Shown here piece after piece: positions 6,600 to 15,495 of a stretch of DNA of 23,984 nt. Each line of letters begins with the position of its first letter. The first letter of the stretch is position 1. The stretch is taken from positions 1-23,984 of the forward strand of contig DGXO01000061.1 of assembly GCA_002395605.1 (NCBI GenBank), in the 5' to 3' direction. The notes beneath the pieces were generated by a model. That model saw only the letters and a program-made list of their open reading frames with translations. It was not told the DNA's origin and ran no database searches. A program made the position numbers and the translations under genes. This DNA is from Bacteroidales bacterium UBA4230. Its GTDB lineage: Bacteria; Bacteroidota; Bacteroidia; Bacteroidales; UBA932.

Positions 6600-9329
6600 A
6601 TGAAGAGATTTTTCCTCTCCTCCCTTATGATCCTGGTGTCCGTCATGGCCATCGCCCAGTCGGCCTCCATGCTTTCAATGGCCCGCGCAGAACTTGACAA
6701 GCGCGGCCTCACGGAAGCCGAAGTCCGTGCCCGTCTCATGCAGGACGGCATCAACCCTGAAGCAATTCCCCCGTCAGAGTATCCCAAGTACCAGGGCCGT
6801 GTTATGGCAATCCTGGACGAACTCCAGGCCCAGAAGGCCGGTGCAGCGGCCCCTGCTGCCGCTACCGGCGGAGAAACCGTAACTGCCACCACAAGTGACG
6901 GCACTGCCGTTGCAGTTCCCGTGGCATCCGCAGATATCCCCCAGACCACTATGGGAGAGGCCGCCGCAGAGAGCGCCCTTGAGAAGACCCTTGCAGACAG
7001 CAATGTCTCCGCAACGGCCGGCAACGACATCTACGGCCACTCCATGTTCACGGGAAAATCCCTGGATGTGTTCCGTACCACGGACGGCGCCCAGGCCCCC
7101 GACACCTACATCCTTGGAGAAGGCGACGAAGTCCACATCTCAATCTTCGGCTCTTCCCAGACTGAAATCCACCAGAGGATAGCCGCAGACGGCTCCATCC
7201 AGCCCGCAGGCGCCACCAAGATCTTCCTCAAAGGCATGACTCTTGCCCAGGGCCGCGCAGCCATCCGCTCCAAGCTGTCCCAGCACTATTCCTTCCGCCC
7301 GGACCAGATTGCGGTTACCATCACCACTGCCCGTACCCTTGCCGTGAGCATCTACGGTGAGGTTGGCGTACAGGGCGGCTTCACCATCAGCGCCCTCAAC
7401 AACGTGTTCAACGCACTTGCCGCCGCCGGCGGCCCCACCGCACAGGGTTCCGTACGTAACATCCAGCTCTCCCGTGCAGGCAAAACCTACACCCTGGACC
7501 TCTACAAGTACATGACCAACCCCACCGTGGGCCTCCCCTATGACCTCCAGAACAACGACGTAGTGTTTGTTCCCATTGCCCAGAAGGTGGTTTCCATTGA
7601 GGGTGCAGTTAAGCGTCCTATGCGCTATGAAATGATTGACAGTGAGAATCTTAACGACCTCATTGAATTTGCAGGTGGCCTCGCTTACAACGCCTACCCT
7701 GAATTTGTCCAGATAGAGCGTCAGGAAAACGGTGAGCTCAGCTACCAGGAATACAAGCTCTCCGAGGTCCTTTCCGGCAGCAAGAAGGTCACCCTCCGTC
7801 CCGGAGATGTTGTGAGGATCAAGTCTTCGGCCCGTCCGCTTGAAAACTACGTTGAGATTAAGGGTGACGTCTACTACGGCGGCCGCTTCGACTTCGAGTC
7901 CAACAAGAGCCTGAAGGCCCTCATTGAAAAGGCCGAACCCCGCTACACCGTCAAGAAAGACTACGTGATTGTGGAGCGCACCAACGCAGATGAAACCGTT
8001 GAGGTTATCACCGTTCCCTTCCCCGGCGAAGACGGCAACCCCGATTTCACCCTCAAGGCAAGGGACGTTGTCACCGTGCTTGAGCAGGCCAACTTCCGTG
8101 ACACTGAGACAATTGCTGTCAACGGCCAGGTACGCCGCCCGTTCACCCGCCAGTTCGGCCTTAACGACCGCATGACCATCGGCCAGGCCATTGAGCTTGC
8201 AGGCGGTCTCAAACCCAGCGTATTCCCTGTTGCATACATCACCCGCAAGGATATCTCCAACCCGGACAAACGGGAGTACCTCCGTATCAACCTTGACGCC
8301 GACAAAGACAAGTTCCTCCAGCCCGGAGACCAGCTCACGGTATATGACAACACCACCTACACCAATATCGGCGAAGTCCGTATTGCCGGTGCCGTCAAGA
8401 ATGCCACAGGCGTTACCTACGACCCTTCACTCACCATCCATGACCTTATCATGATGGCCGGCGGCTTTGAGGTTGGCGCCGCTTACAACCGTGTGGAGGT
8501 GTTCCGCGTGAATATCTCCGACACCGATGAGCCCCAATACGACCTCATCACCCTTTCCGTGGACCAGGACTACAACGTGACGGATCCTTCCTTCCAGCTG
8601 CAGCCCTACGACCACGTGGTGGTGCGCATGACCCCCAACTTCTCCACAGGCAGAACCGTGGAACTGAGCGGCCGCGTAAAATATCCCGGCGTCTATGTGC
8701 TTGAGGATTCCCGCACTCAGCTTTCCGCCATCATCGCCCAGGCCGGCGGTCTTCTTGACGACGCCGATCCTTTCACCAGCATCTTCCGTACCAATGGCCG
8801 TTTCCGCGGCCGTATCGGCATAGACCTCTCCAAGATGGATAAGAGAAAGGAAAAGATTGACATGGATCCCATCCTCATGGACGGAGACGTGATCAACGTT
8901 TCCCGTCAGGAGAACACCATTGTCATCCGTGCCGTTGGTACCCGCATGAACCAGTACATCCCCGACGATTTTGTGGATGGCCAGAAGACCATCATCTACC
9001 AGGGTCCTCACCGTGCAGCCTGGTACATCAAGAACTTTGCCGGCGGCTTTGACAAGTACGCAGACCGCAAGAGCGTAACCGTAACCCTTCCCAACAACCA
9101 GTCCAAGGGCACCAAACAGTTCATTTTCCGCGCCACTCCCGTTGTTGAGCCCGGCAGCGTAATCACGCTCAGCATGGACCAGGACAAGATAGACAACCAC
9201 AACCGCAAGATGGAAGAGCCCAAGAACAAGGTGGACTTCGAAAGCGTGGCAGCCAAGACTCTCTCCGGCGTAACGTCCATCGTCTCCGTGATTATCCTGT
9301 CCAGGAACCTCCTGAGAAGTACAAACTAG
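6600..9329 (+). CDS. Very long polysaccharide-export protein, Poly_export plus multiple SLBB domains (Wza-like)
   Basis: 909 residues, well over twice E. coli Wza (379). A signal peptide (MKRFFLSSLMILVSVMAIAQ) is followed by an Ala/Thr-rich linker (~80-140). The Poly_export domain starts near residue 167 (TYILGEGDEVHISIFG ... IAADGSIQPAGATKIFLKGMTL). It is followed by six or seven SLBB-type units, recognisable by their V.I.G.V..PG / LI..AGG ends: IYGEVGVQGGFT...AAAGG, IEGAVKRPMRYEM...EFAGG, IKGDVYYGGRF, VNGQVRRPFTRQF...ELAGG, IAGAVKNATGVTY...MMAGG, LSGRVKYPGVYVL...AQAGG, and a last RAVGTRMNQYIP...NFAGG. The C-terminus (VTSIVSVIILSRNLL) may be a membrane segment. No lipobox Cys is seen. The family role is export of capsule or exopolysaccharide through the periplasm and outer membrane. 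The Wzz-like gene starts 8 bases after its stop. Confidence 0.88.
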   Translation: MKRFFLSSLMILVSVMAIAQSASMLSMARAELDKRGLTEAEVRARLMQDGINPEAIPPSEYPKYQGRVMAILDELQAQKAGAAAPAAATGGETVTATTSDGTAVAVPVASADIPQTTMGEAAAESALEKTLADSNVSATAGNDIYGHSMFTGKSLDVFRTTDGAQAPDTYILGEGDEVHISIFGSSQTEIHQRIAADGSIQPAGATKIFLKGMTLAQGRAAIRSKLSQHYSFRPDQIAVTITTARTLAVSIYGEVGVQGGFTISALNNVFNALAAAGGPTAQGSVRNIQLSRAGKTYTLDLYKYMTNPTVGLPYDLQNNDVVFVPIAQKVVSIEGAVKRPMRYEMIDSENLNDLIEFAGGLAYNAYPEFVQIERQENGELSYQEYKLSEVLSGSKKVTLRPGDVVRIKSSARPLENYVEIKGDVYYGGRFDFESNKSLKALIEKAEPRYTVKKDYVIVERTNADETVEVITVPFPGEDGNPDFTLKARDVVTVLEQANFRDTETIAVNGQVRRPFTRQFGLNDRMTIGQAIELAGGLKPSVFPVAYITRKDISNPDKREYLRINLDADKDKFLQPGDQLTVYDNTTYTNIGEVRIAGAVKNATGVTYDPSLTIHDLIMMAGGFEVGAAYNRVEVFRVNISDTDEPQYDLITLSVDQDYNVTDPSFQLQPYDHVVVRMTPNFSTGRTVELSGRVKYPGVYVLEDSRTQLSAIIAQAGGLLDDADPFTSIFRTNGRFRGRIGIDLSKMDKRKEKIDMDPILMDGDVINVSRQENTIVIRAVGTRMNQYIPDDFVDGQKTIIYQGPHRAAWYIKNFAGGFDKYADRKSVTVTLPNNQSKGTKQFIFRATPVVEPGSVITLSMDQDKIDNHNRKMEEPKNKVDFESVAAKTLSGVTSIVSVIILSRNLLRSTN

Positions 9330-9337
9330 TTTGAGTT

Positions 9338-10462
9338 ATGGATCAGAACAACCAGTACAACAACCCGGATACCATTGAGGAGGAAGAAGGCCTTGACATC
9401 ATGGCCCTTGTGAAAAACCTTTGGGCCGGCCGAAAGACCATCCTCATCTGCACTGGCATATTCATTGTCCTTGGCCTTGTGGCCGCCCTTACAATGAAGC
9501 GCACCTACTCCGTGAGCACCACCATGGTGCCCCAGATGACGTCGTCACGCAGCTCCTCCCTGGCCTCGCTGGCATCCCTCGCCGGCATGGACCTTGGCAT
9601 GACCCAGACCGCGGAGCTTTCCCCTCTGGTGTACCCCCAGATTGTTGAGAGCGTCCCCTACAGGGTGGAACTCATGCACGCCCCGCTGCATTGGGAGAAG
9701 GCCGATACCTCCGTGTCTCTCCTTACCTATACCAAGGACTACATGAAGCCCGGCGTAATGGCTACCGTCAAGAAATACACCATCGGCCTGCCGTTCCTCC
9801 TGCTTTCAAAGATGTCTAAGCCCAAGGAAGTAGAGCTTCCCGCAGGCTGGGAGCCCGGAACAGGCAGCTCCGAGCCCAGGCCGTATACCGTCACTAAGGA
9901 CGAGGAAAAGATGCTGAAGTACCTTGCCCAGGCAGTAACCCTTGCCGTGGACAAGAAGGAAGGCTATCTCACCCTCACCGTCAACGGCATGGAGCCCGTC
10001 CAAACCGCAGACCTTGCGATAAAGGCCCAGGAACTCCTCCAGAGTGAGGTTACCCGTTTCCGCACAGAAAAGGCCGAAGACGAGCTCAAATACATCCAGG
10101 AGCGCTACAACGAAATAAAGAAAGAGGCCGAATCCTACCAGGCTTCCCTTGCCGTTCTCACGGACCGCTCCCAGAACATGACCACATCCCGCGCCCGTTT
10201 GGAGCGTGAGCGCCTCATGGCAAAGTATTCCGTTGCCAGCGGCGTTTACTCGGAAATGGCAAAGCAGCTGGAGGCCGCCAAGATGAAGGTGAAGAAGGAC
10301 ACTCCCGTCCTCACCGTGGTGCAGCCTGTAACCGTGCCCACCAAGCCCGCCAACTCAAGGGCCAAGACCCTCATAGTCTGGACCTTCCTTGGCATAGTGC
10401 TTGGCTGCGGAATAGTTCTTGGTAAAGAATACTGGCCTAAGGTCAAAGAAATGCTCAACTGA
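9338..10462 (+). CDS. Wzz-type chain-length / export co-polymerase protein, without tyrosine kinase domain
   Basis: 374 residues. A short acidic cytoplasmic N-terminus with the usual LDIMALVKNLWAGRK motif leads into a first TM (TILICTGIFIVLGLVAALTM, ~34-53). A periplasmic part follows, with a Ser-rich stretch (SSRSSSLASLASLAGMDLGM) as in Bacteroidota Wzz proteins, and a long coiled coil (~225-320: EDELKYIQERYNEIKKEAES ... RLERERLMAKYSVASGVYSEM). Then PAN-S near 338 and a second TM (LIVWTFLGIVLGCGIVLG). The BY-kinase part (Walker A, Tyr tail) is absent. It sets polymer length or links polymerase and exporter in the inner membrane. The gene follows the Wza-like gene directly, and its TGA overlaps the antiporter ATG (TGATG). 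Confidence 0.87.
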   Translation: MDQNNQYNNPDTIEEEEGLDIMALVKNLWAGRKTILICTGIFIVLGLVAALTMKRTYSVSTTMVPQMTSSRSSSLASLASLAGMDLGMTQTAELSPLVYPQIVESVPYRVELMHAPLHWEKADTSVSLLTYTKDYMKPGVMATVKKYTIGLPFLLLSKMSKPKEVELPAGWEPGTGSSEPRPYTVTKDEEKMLKYLAQAVTLAVDKKEGYLTLTVNGMEPVQTADLAIKAQELLQSEVTRFRTEKAEDELKYIQERYNEIKKEAESYQASLAVLTDRSQNMTTSRARLERERLMAKYSVASGVYSEMAKQLEAAKMKVKKDTPVLTVVQPVTVPTKPANSRAKTLIVWTFLGIVLGCGIVLGKEYWPKVKEMLN

Positions 10463-11913
10463 TGTTCTTCGGGGATAATTTGTTGCTCCTGGCTTCCGTC
10501 CTGGTGTTTGTGGCTGTGCTCATCACCAAGGTGGGCGTAAAGCTGGGGGCACCTTCTTTACTGCTGTTCCTCCTGTTAGGTATGGCGGTAGGGCAGGACG
10601 GCCTTGGCGTCACCTTCGACGACTACGAGCTGGCAGATCACATAGGTCACTTTGCCATGACGGTGATCCTGTTCACCGGCGGCTTCGAGACCGTTCTCAA
10701 GGAAACAAAGCCCGTCATGAAGGCCGGAATATGGCTTTCTACATTAGGAGTATGCCTTACCGTCATGTTCACGGCTCTTTTCATCTACTTTGTCACCGGA
10801 AAGGCCTGGATGGCGGGATTTTCGGCCATGGGATGCATCCTTGTGGCCGCGGTCATGAGTTCCACGGACTCCCTGTCCATTTTCTCCGTCCTCAATGGCA
10901 AACGTCTGAGGCTCAGGGGAGACCTTGCACCCCTTCTGGAGCTTGAATCAGGTAGCAACGACCCCGTGGCCTACATCCTCACCATCCTCATGGTGCAGCT
11001 CATGACAAAGCCCCTGGAGACCGCCCCCGGCATAATCGCAGGCGTGATTGTGGTGATTGTCCAGATAGCGGTGGGCGTCGGGATGGGCTTCGCCATTGGT
11101 TATGGCGGCAAGTGGCTCATTTCAAAGATCAGACTTGACAACAATGCCCTCATGGGCATCCTTATCCTCAGCATAGGCTTTTTTGCCAACGGTATGGCCT
11201 CCGTCTTCGGCGGGCAGGGCCTTATCTCAATCTACATTGCCGGCGTCATCATATCCAACAAGGCCGATATCCCCCGCAAGAAGGAGATAGCGAAGTTCTT
11301 CGACGGCATCACCTGGATAATGCAGCTTGCGATGTTCCTCATCCTGGGCCTCCTAGCCCGGCCTTCAAACATGCTCCCGGTGCTTTTGCCGGCCATCCTT
11401 ACGGGGCTTTTCATCTTTGTCGTGGCACGGCCCGCCAGCGTTTTCCTCACCCTCCTTCCGTTCAAGCAGTTCAAGTTCAAGGAAAAGCTGTTTGTCTCCT
11501 GGGTGGGCCTCAAGGGCGCCGGTCCCATTCTCTTTGCCCTTTATCCCGTTGTTCATGAGATCCCCGGAGCACAGGATATCTTCAACGTGGTTTTTGTGGT
11601 AACCCTCATGTCCCTTGTTCTCCAGGGCATAACCATTGTCCCGCTGGCGCGCAAACTAAACCTCAGCTATGAAAAGGACCCCGAAGTCCAGAGTTTCGGC
11701 ATGGAGCTTCCGGAAGAAATGGGGCTTCTCAGTGACCATGTGGTTACCCCGGAGGACCTTTCGGCCGGGAAAACCCTCAGGGAACTGCATCTTCCCCATG
11801 GCATACGCGTCATGATGGTCAAGCGCGAAGGCAAGTTCCTGGTGCCTCACGGAAGCATGGAACTCATGGAAGGGGACCATCTTGTAATTGTAATGGGAGA
11901 ATCCGACGACTGA
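10462..11913 (+). CDS. K+/H+ antiporter (CPA1, NhaP2/CvrA-like) with TrkA-C tail
   Basis: 483 residues. About 12-13 TM helices run from residue ~5 to ~395, with PSLLLFLLLGMAVGQDGLG, VAAVMSSTDSLSIFSVLNG (the conserved D-S/T-D region), LLELESGSNDPVAYILTILM (ND ion-binding helix) and VSWVGLKGAGPILFALYP. Residues ~405-483 (LPEEMGLLSDHVVTPEDLSA ... LRELHLPHGIRVMMVKREGK ... LMEGDHLVIV) form an RCK_C/TrkA-C domain that usually senses ligands or nucleotides. The family is the inner-membrane potassium/proton antiporter that lowers cytoplasmic K+ under osmotic or pH stress. It is translationally coupled to the Wzz gene and lies three bases before an MscS gene, so expression is tied to polysaccharide export. 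Exact cation preference cannot be read from sequence. Confidence 0.85.
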   Translation: MFFGDNLLLLASVLVFVAVLITKVGVKLGAPSLLLFLLLGMAVGQDGLGVTFDDYELADHIGHFAMTVILFTGGFETVLKETKPVMKAGIWLSTLGVCLTVMFTALFIYFVTGKAWMAGFSAMGCILVAAVMSSTDSLSIFSVLNGKRLRLRGDLAPLLELESGSNDPVAYILTILMVQLMTKPLETAPGIIAGVIVVIVQIAVGVGMGFAIGYGGKWLISKIRLDNNALMGILILSIGFFANGMASVFGGQGLISIYIAGVIISNKADIPRKKEIAKFFDGITWIMQLAMFLILGLLARPSNMLPVLLPAILTGLFIFVVARPASVFLTLLPFKQFKFKEKLFVSWVGLKGAGPILFALYPVVHEIPGAQDIFNVVFVVTLMSLVLQGITIVPLARKLNLSYEKDPEVQSFGMELPEEMGLLSDHVVTPEDLSAGKTLRELHLPHGIRVMMVKREGKFLVPHGSMELMEGDHLVIVMGESDD

Positions 11914-11916
11914 ACA

Positions 11917-14286
11917 ATGAAGAAACTGTCTACAATCCTTTTTGCCGCCCTGGTGTTTGCACTGCCCATTGTGGCAGTGGCCGACGGCCCGTCCACCACC
12001 CTTGACAAGGCTCTATCAGATGCAAGGGTGGAACTCAAGCGCGACTATGTCAGGCGCCAGCGGATGCAGGAGAGGATGAGCGCCAACTTCGAGCACCAGC
12101 ATGGCCGGATGCTCGCACTTATCAAAAAGTGCAACGAGCTTTCCGTGATGCTGTACCTCCAGAAAAAGGAGTACACCTTCGACCTCAGTTACGCTCTCCA
12201 GCAGGTTACGGACGAATACCAGGCCTTCAACAAGCACCGCACGCCCTATGACCGCATAGTCTCCGACATGGACCTTGAGATAGACCGTTACGCCCGCCTC
12301 ATAGAGTCCATGCGGCGCCTTCCCCCCGTGCTGGATTCGGCCTCCGTGGAAATGCCTGCAGATTCCCTGCGCTTCCGCAACGACTCCCTTGAAAACCATA
12401 TAAAGGCAACGGATACCTCCCTTGAGGCCGATGTAGAGAAGCTCGTCGACAGCGTGGATGTAAACCGTTCCCCGTTCTTCCTTGGAGACCAGGGGCAGAC
12501 AGACAGGGACACCTGCATGCACTATGCTTCGGCCATCCTGAAGATGTACGTGGACATGAAGGAGAACATGGTTGCCGACAGCACCCATTACCAGGAGGCA
12601 TACCTTAGGCTCAAGGAGTCCTACGACTACGCTAAAGACCGCTACATGCTCCTTCAGAGGGAGATATTCCGTGACGGCCAAACGCCGGTCTGGACCCTGG
12701 CGCAGCGCTGGCCCTTCTACAGCCGCATGGCCCAGAACGCCATGACGCGCCGTGATACAAGCGTGCACATGACTACGCCCATCTGGACCTTCTTCTGGCT
12801 TCTTCTGGCCATTGCCGCCGCCCTTGCGGTGCGTTTCCGCAAGATAAACGTAAGAAAGGTAATCTGGCTGCTTCTTCCCACCGTTGTGGTTACCCTGGTG
12901 GTGATTATATGCCGAATCACCTTCATGCCCAACATCCTCATGAACATCCTGTTCCCCGCGGTCATGACGGTTGGGCTCATCTGGCAGGCCATTGCGTGCG
13001 CGGTGAACACTCCTAAGGTGGACAAGGAGAACCGTTTCATGAGCCTTGCGTCCCTGTGGGTAATGGGCGCAGCGGCTGTTTCGGCCATATTAGGTTACAT
13101 TTTCATAGCGCTCATGATAGTTACATGGTGGTACTTCCAGGTTGCCGCAGTGCTGGCACTTCTGGCCGTAAACCACCTCATGGGCATTTACAAGGAGAAG
13201 CGTCTTGTAAAGCGCATTGCCAAGTATCAGGACAACATCAAGTTTGTGTCAGGCAGCGCCAAGAAGTCCCTGATGTTTGGTGCAACGTGGTTCTACGACC
13301 TCCTCCGGGACGTTGCCATCCCTATCCTCATCCTGGTGTCAGTGCCGCTTTGCGTGCGCTATTCACTGGATATCTTCGACTTCGACGACCTCTTCCAGAC
13401 CTTCTACAACACCCCGTTCTTCCAGGTGATTGACCCCACCACCGCGCAGGTGTCGTTCAGGCTTTCCGTAAGCAACATAGTGCTTCTTGTGGCCCTGTTC
13501 TTTGTGTTCAAATACATCAACAAGGCAGTCCAGACACTGTGGCAGTACATCAAGTTTGTCACCTACCTTAACAAGACCGGCCAGACCACGGTCCAGACCA
13601 ACGAGGTTAACCTTTCCCTTGGAAACAGCATTATAAGCATCCTGGTGTGGTTTACCTACATTACCGTGATAGTTCTCCTTCTCAAGATTCCTACGGGCTC
13701 CCTGGGGCTTGTGGCCGGAGGTCTCAGCGCCGGTATCGGTCTTGCCATGAAGGACATCCTCAACAACTTCATCTACGGCATCCAGCTCATGGGCGGCCGC
13801 CTGAGGGTAGGGGACTGGATAGAATGTGACGGCATCCGTGGCAAGGTTACGGACATCAACTACCAGACCACCCAGATAGAGACCGTAAGCGGCACTCTGG
13901 TGGCCTTCCTCAACGCAAACCTCTTCGGCAAGAGTTTCCAGAACCTCACCAGAAACAACGAATACGAGTTCACCAAGGTCACCGTGGGAGTTGCCTATGG
14001 AACGGACATAGAGAAAGTGCGCTCCATCCTTGAAGAGGCCCTGCAGCCCCTTCGCACCAAGGACAAGTACGGCAGGGATATAATAGATCCAAAGTTCGGC
14101 ATAAACATCCGCTTTGGAGAGTTTGGCGACAGCGCCGTGGAGATTGCCGTGAAGCAGTTTGTGCTGGTTCCGGAGCGTGCCGGCCTCATTGACAAGGAGA
14201 AAGAAGTGATTTACAACGCCCTTAACGGCGCGGGCATTACCATCCCGTTCCCGCAATGCGACGTTCATATGATTAAAGACGAATAA
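11917..14286 (+). CDS. Large MscS-family mechanosensitive channel with periplasmic coiled-coil domain
   Basis: 789 residues, far longer than E. coli MscS (286) and closer in design to MscK/YbdG-type channels. A signal peptide (MKKLSTILFAALVFALPIVA) leads into a ~270-residue periplasmic helical region (LKRDYVRRQRMQERMSANFE ... ALQQVTDEYQAFNKH ... SYDYAKDRYMLLQREIF). About 8-9 TM segments follow from residue ~290 to ~610. The MscS core is clear: pore helix LGLVAGGLSAGIGLAMKDIL, NNFIYGIQLMGGRLRVGDWI, VTDINYQTTQIETVSGTLVA, FLNANLFGKSFQNLTR, then the cytoplasmic vestibule (VTVGVAYGTDIEKVRSILEE ... GITIPFPQCDVHMI). It releases solutes on hypo-osmotic shock. It lies three bases after the K+/H+ antiporter, which fits a joint osmotic function. 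Confidence 0.9.
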   Translation: MKKLSTILFAALVFALPIVAVADGPSTTLDKALSDARVELKRDYVRRQRMQERMSANFEHQHGRMLALIKKCNELSVMLYLQKKEYTFDLSYALQQVTDEYQAFNKHRTPYDRIVSDMDLEIDRYARLIESMRRLPPVLDSASVEMPADSLRFRNDSLENHIKATDTSLEADVEKLVDSVDVNRSPFFLGDQGQTDRDTCMHYASAILKMYVDMKENMVADSTHYQEAYLRLKESYDYAKDRYMLLQREIFRDGQTPVWTLAQRWPFYSRMAQNAMTRRDTSVHMTTPIWTFFWLLLAIAAALAVRFRKINVRKVIWLLLPTVVVTLVVIICRITFMPNILMNILFPAVMTVGLIWQAIACAVNTPKVDKENRFMSLASLWVMGAAAVSAILGYIFIALMIVTWWYFQVAAVLALLAVNHLMGIYKEKRLVKRIAKYQDNIKFVSGSAKKSLMFGATWFYDLLRDVAIPILILVSVPLCVRYSLDIFDFDDLFQTFYNTPFFQVIDPTTAQVSFRLSVSNIVLLVALFFVFKYINKAVQTLWQYIKFVTYLNKTGQTTVQTNEVNLSLGNSIISILVWFTYITVIVLLLKIPTGSLGLVAGGLSAGIGLAMKDILNNFIYGIQLMGGRLRVGDWIECDGIRGKVTDINYQTTQIETVSGTLVAFLNANLFGKSFQNLTRNNEYEFTKVTVGVAYGTDIEKVRSILEEALQPLRTKDKYGRDIIDPKFGINIRFGEFGDSAVEIAVKQFVLVPERAGLIDKEKEVIYNALNGAGITIPFPQCDVHMIKDE

Positions 14287-14307
14287 CCCATAAACTTACC
14301 TTATAAA

Positions 14308-15228
14308 ATGAAAAAGATTATTGCTGCTGCTTTCATGCTCCTTGGCCTGGAGGCATTTGCCCAGAGCCCCATTGACGGCGTCCTGGACCGTTTCACAGAC
14401 CCCCAGAAAGGGCGCGTGACCTTTATTGAGAAAGGTGGCCGCTCCATAGGCGTCAGCGGCAGTTACTACAACTTCAACGCCTCCGGTTACGCAGATGGAG
14501 ACGGCTTCTCCATCCTTTCCCTCCTCAATATGGGAACAGGCAAGTTGCACTACTGGAATGTCGCCCCCAGATTCTCCTGGTTTGTGGCCGATGACCTGGC
14601 CCTTGGCGCCAACATCCTCTACAGCGGTTATGTGGCCGACACCAACCTCAACCTGGATTTCAGGGAGGTGGTCCCTGCACTTTACAAGGTGCTGGGAGAT
14701 GCTTCAAGCATGGCAAACGTGGCAATATCTTCACGTCATATGATCCATCATAACTGGGGCCTTGCATTTTCGGCCAGAAAGTACATCTCTTTCTTCGGCT
14801 CAAGGACTTTCGGTGTATTTGGCGAGGGACGCCTGTATGCAAAGTACGGCAATACGTTCTCCTCTCCTCTGAACCCCGAGAAACTTGGTAAAACCCGCAC
14901 TTCCCAGACCGGTCAGGTGGGTATAGACCTTGCCGGCGGCCTTGCCGTAAGGTTCCCCGACAACAGCGCCATCACCATCAGCGTTCCCATCATAGGCCTC
15001 TCCTGGAACGGCGCCTGGCAGGACAGCGTAAGGCAGTATGAGGCTGTGAAGAAAGACGATACAGGAGCAACGGTTCTAGATGCCGACGGCGATCCCGTTT
15101 ATGAAGTGGTGTCCGTCCCCGGCGGCGGCAAGATGTCCTTCTTTAGGGTAGACCGCGCCACCAACGTCTTTGACATCCTCGGTATCCAGTTTGGCTACGT
15201 CCGCTACATTCAGCCTAAAAAGAAATAG
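14308..15228 (+). CDS. Outer-membrane beta-barrel-like protein of unknown function
   Basis: 306 residues. Signal peptide MKKIIAAAFMLLGLEAFAQ. The mature part alternates polar and hydrophobic residues in strand-like runs (RSIGVSGSYYNFNASGYADG, HYWNVAPRFSWFVADDLALG, GLAFSARKYISFFG, FGVFGEGRLYAKYGNTF, GQVGIDLAGGLAVRFPDNS, DILGIQFGYVRYI), the pattern of a 10-14-strand outer-membrane barrel. The C-terminus ends in aromatic/basic YIQPKKK rather than the classic final Phe. I do not recognise a named family. It is the last gene of the export/antiporter/MscS operon, 21 bases after MscS and 15 bases before the terminator. It could be an envelope partner of the exporter; that is inference. Confidence 0.72.
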   Translation: MKKIIAAAFMLLGLEAFAQSPIDGVLDRFTDPQKGRVTFIEKGGRSIGVSGSYYNFNASGYADGDGFSILSLLNMGTGKLHYWNVAPRFSWFVADDLALGANILYSGYVADTNLNLDFREVVPALYKVLGDASSMANVAISSRHMIHHNWGLAFSARKYISFFGSRTFGVFGEGRLYAKYGNTFSSPLNPEKLGKTRTSQTGQVGIDLAGGLAVRFPDNSAITISVPIIGLSWNGAWQDSVRQYEAVKKDDTGATVLDADGDPVYEVVSVPGGGKMSFFRVDRATNVFDILGIQFGYVRYIQPKKK

Positions 15229-15243
15229 TTTTAAGGCCGATAT

Positions 15244-15285
15244 CCACGAAAAAAGGACTGATGAAAATCAGTCCTTTTTTCGTGG
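15244..15285. terminator. Perfect 19-bp bidirectional terminator between the operon and tRNA-Val
   Basis: CCACGAAAAAAGGACTGAT (15244-15262), loop GAAA, and its exact complement (15267-15285). The six-base A- and T-runs lie inside the stem, so it can terminate on both strands. Its right edge overlaps the last three bases of the minus-strand tRNA-Val. Confidence 0.9.
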
Positions 15286-15357
15286 GCGGTACTGGATTCG
15301 AACCAGTGACCCCCTGCTTGTAAGGCAGGTGCTCTGAACCAGCTGAGCTAACCGCCC
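15283..15357 (-). tRNA. tRNA-Val (anticodon TAC)
   Basis: On the minus strand: acceptor GGGCGGT ... ACCGCCC with discriminator A, D-arm TAGCTCAGCTGGTTCAGAGC, anticodon stem CCTGC / loop CTTACAA / GCAGG, variable loop GGGTC and T-arm ACTGGTTCGAATCCAGT. All stems pair. The anticodon TAC reads GTA/GTG valine codons. CCA is not encoded. It has its own promoter and is followed by the bidirectional hairpin. Confidence 0.97.
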
Positions 15358-15371
15358 TCATTTTGGGATTG

Positions 15372-15402
15372 CAAAGATAGTGAATTTTTCTGAAAGTCCA
15401 AA
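15372..15402 (-). promoter_or_regulatory. Promoter of tRNA-Val
   Basis: Minus strand TTTG (15402-15399), 19 bases, TATCTTTG (15379-15372): a full consensus Bacteroidota promoter 14 bases before the mature tRNA 5' end. Confidence 0.85.
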
Positions 15403-15490
15403 TTCTAAATGAGATTTCTCGCTTCGCTCGAAATGACAGGGAACACTCGATGAAAGAGATGCCCGGTCTGGGCCGGGCATGACAGGGAGG
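15403..15490 (-). repeat. Dispersed TGTCATTTCGAGCG-family repeat (reverse orientation) with hairpin
   Basis: GAGATTTCTCGCTTCGCTCG followed by AAATGACAGGGA is the reverse of the module found at 20979, 22140-22270 and 23883-23930. A second TGACAGGGA follows near 15480. ATGCCCGG (15459-15466) and CCGGGCAT (15473-15480) form a perfect 8-bp hairpin 16 bases after the stop of the signalling operon and may act as its terminator. Confidence 0.75.
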
Positions 15491-15495
15491 GGGCG

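Noticed and set aside
13363..14268. 301-codon minus-strand frame opposite the MscS gene
   Set aside because: Shadow of the conserved MscS core; no domain, and it is the antisense of conserved codons.
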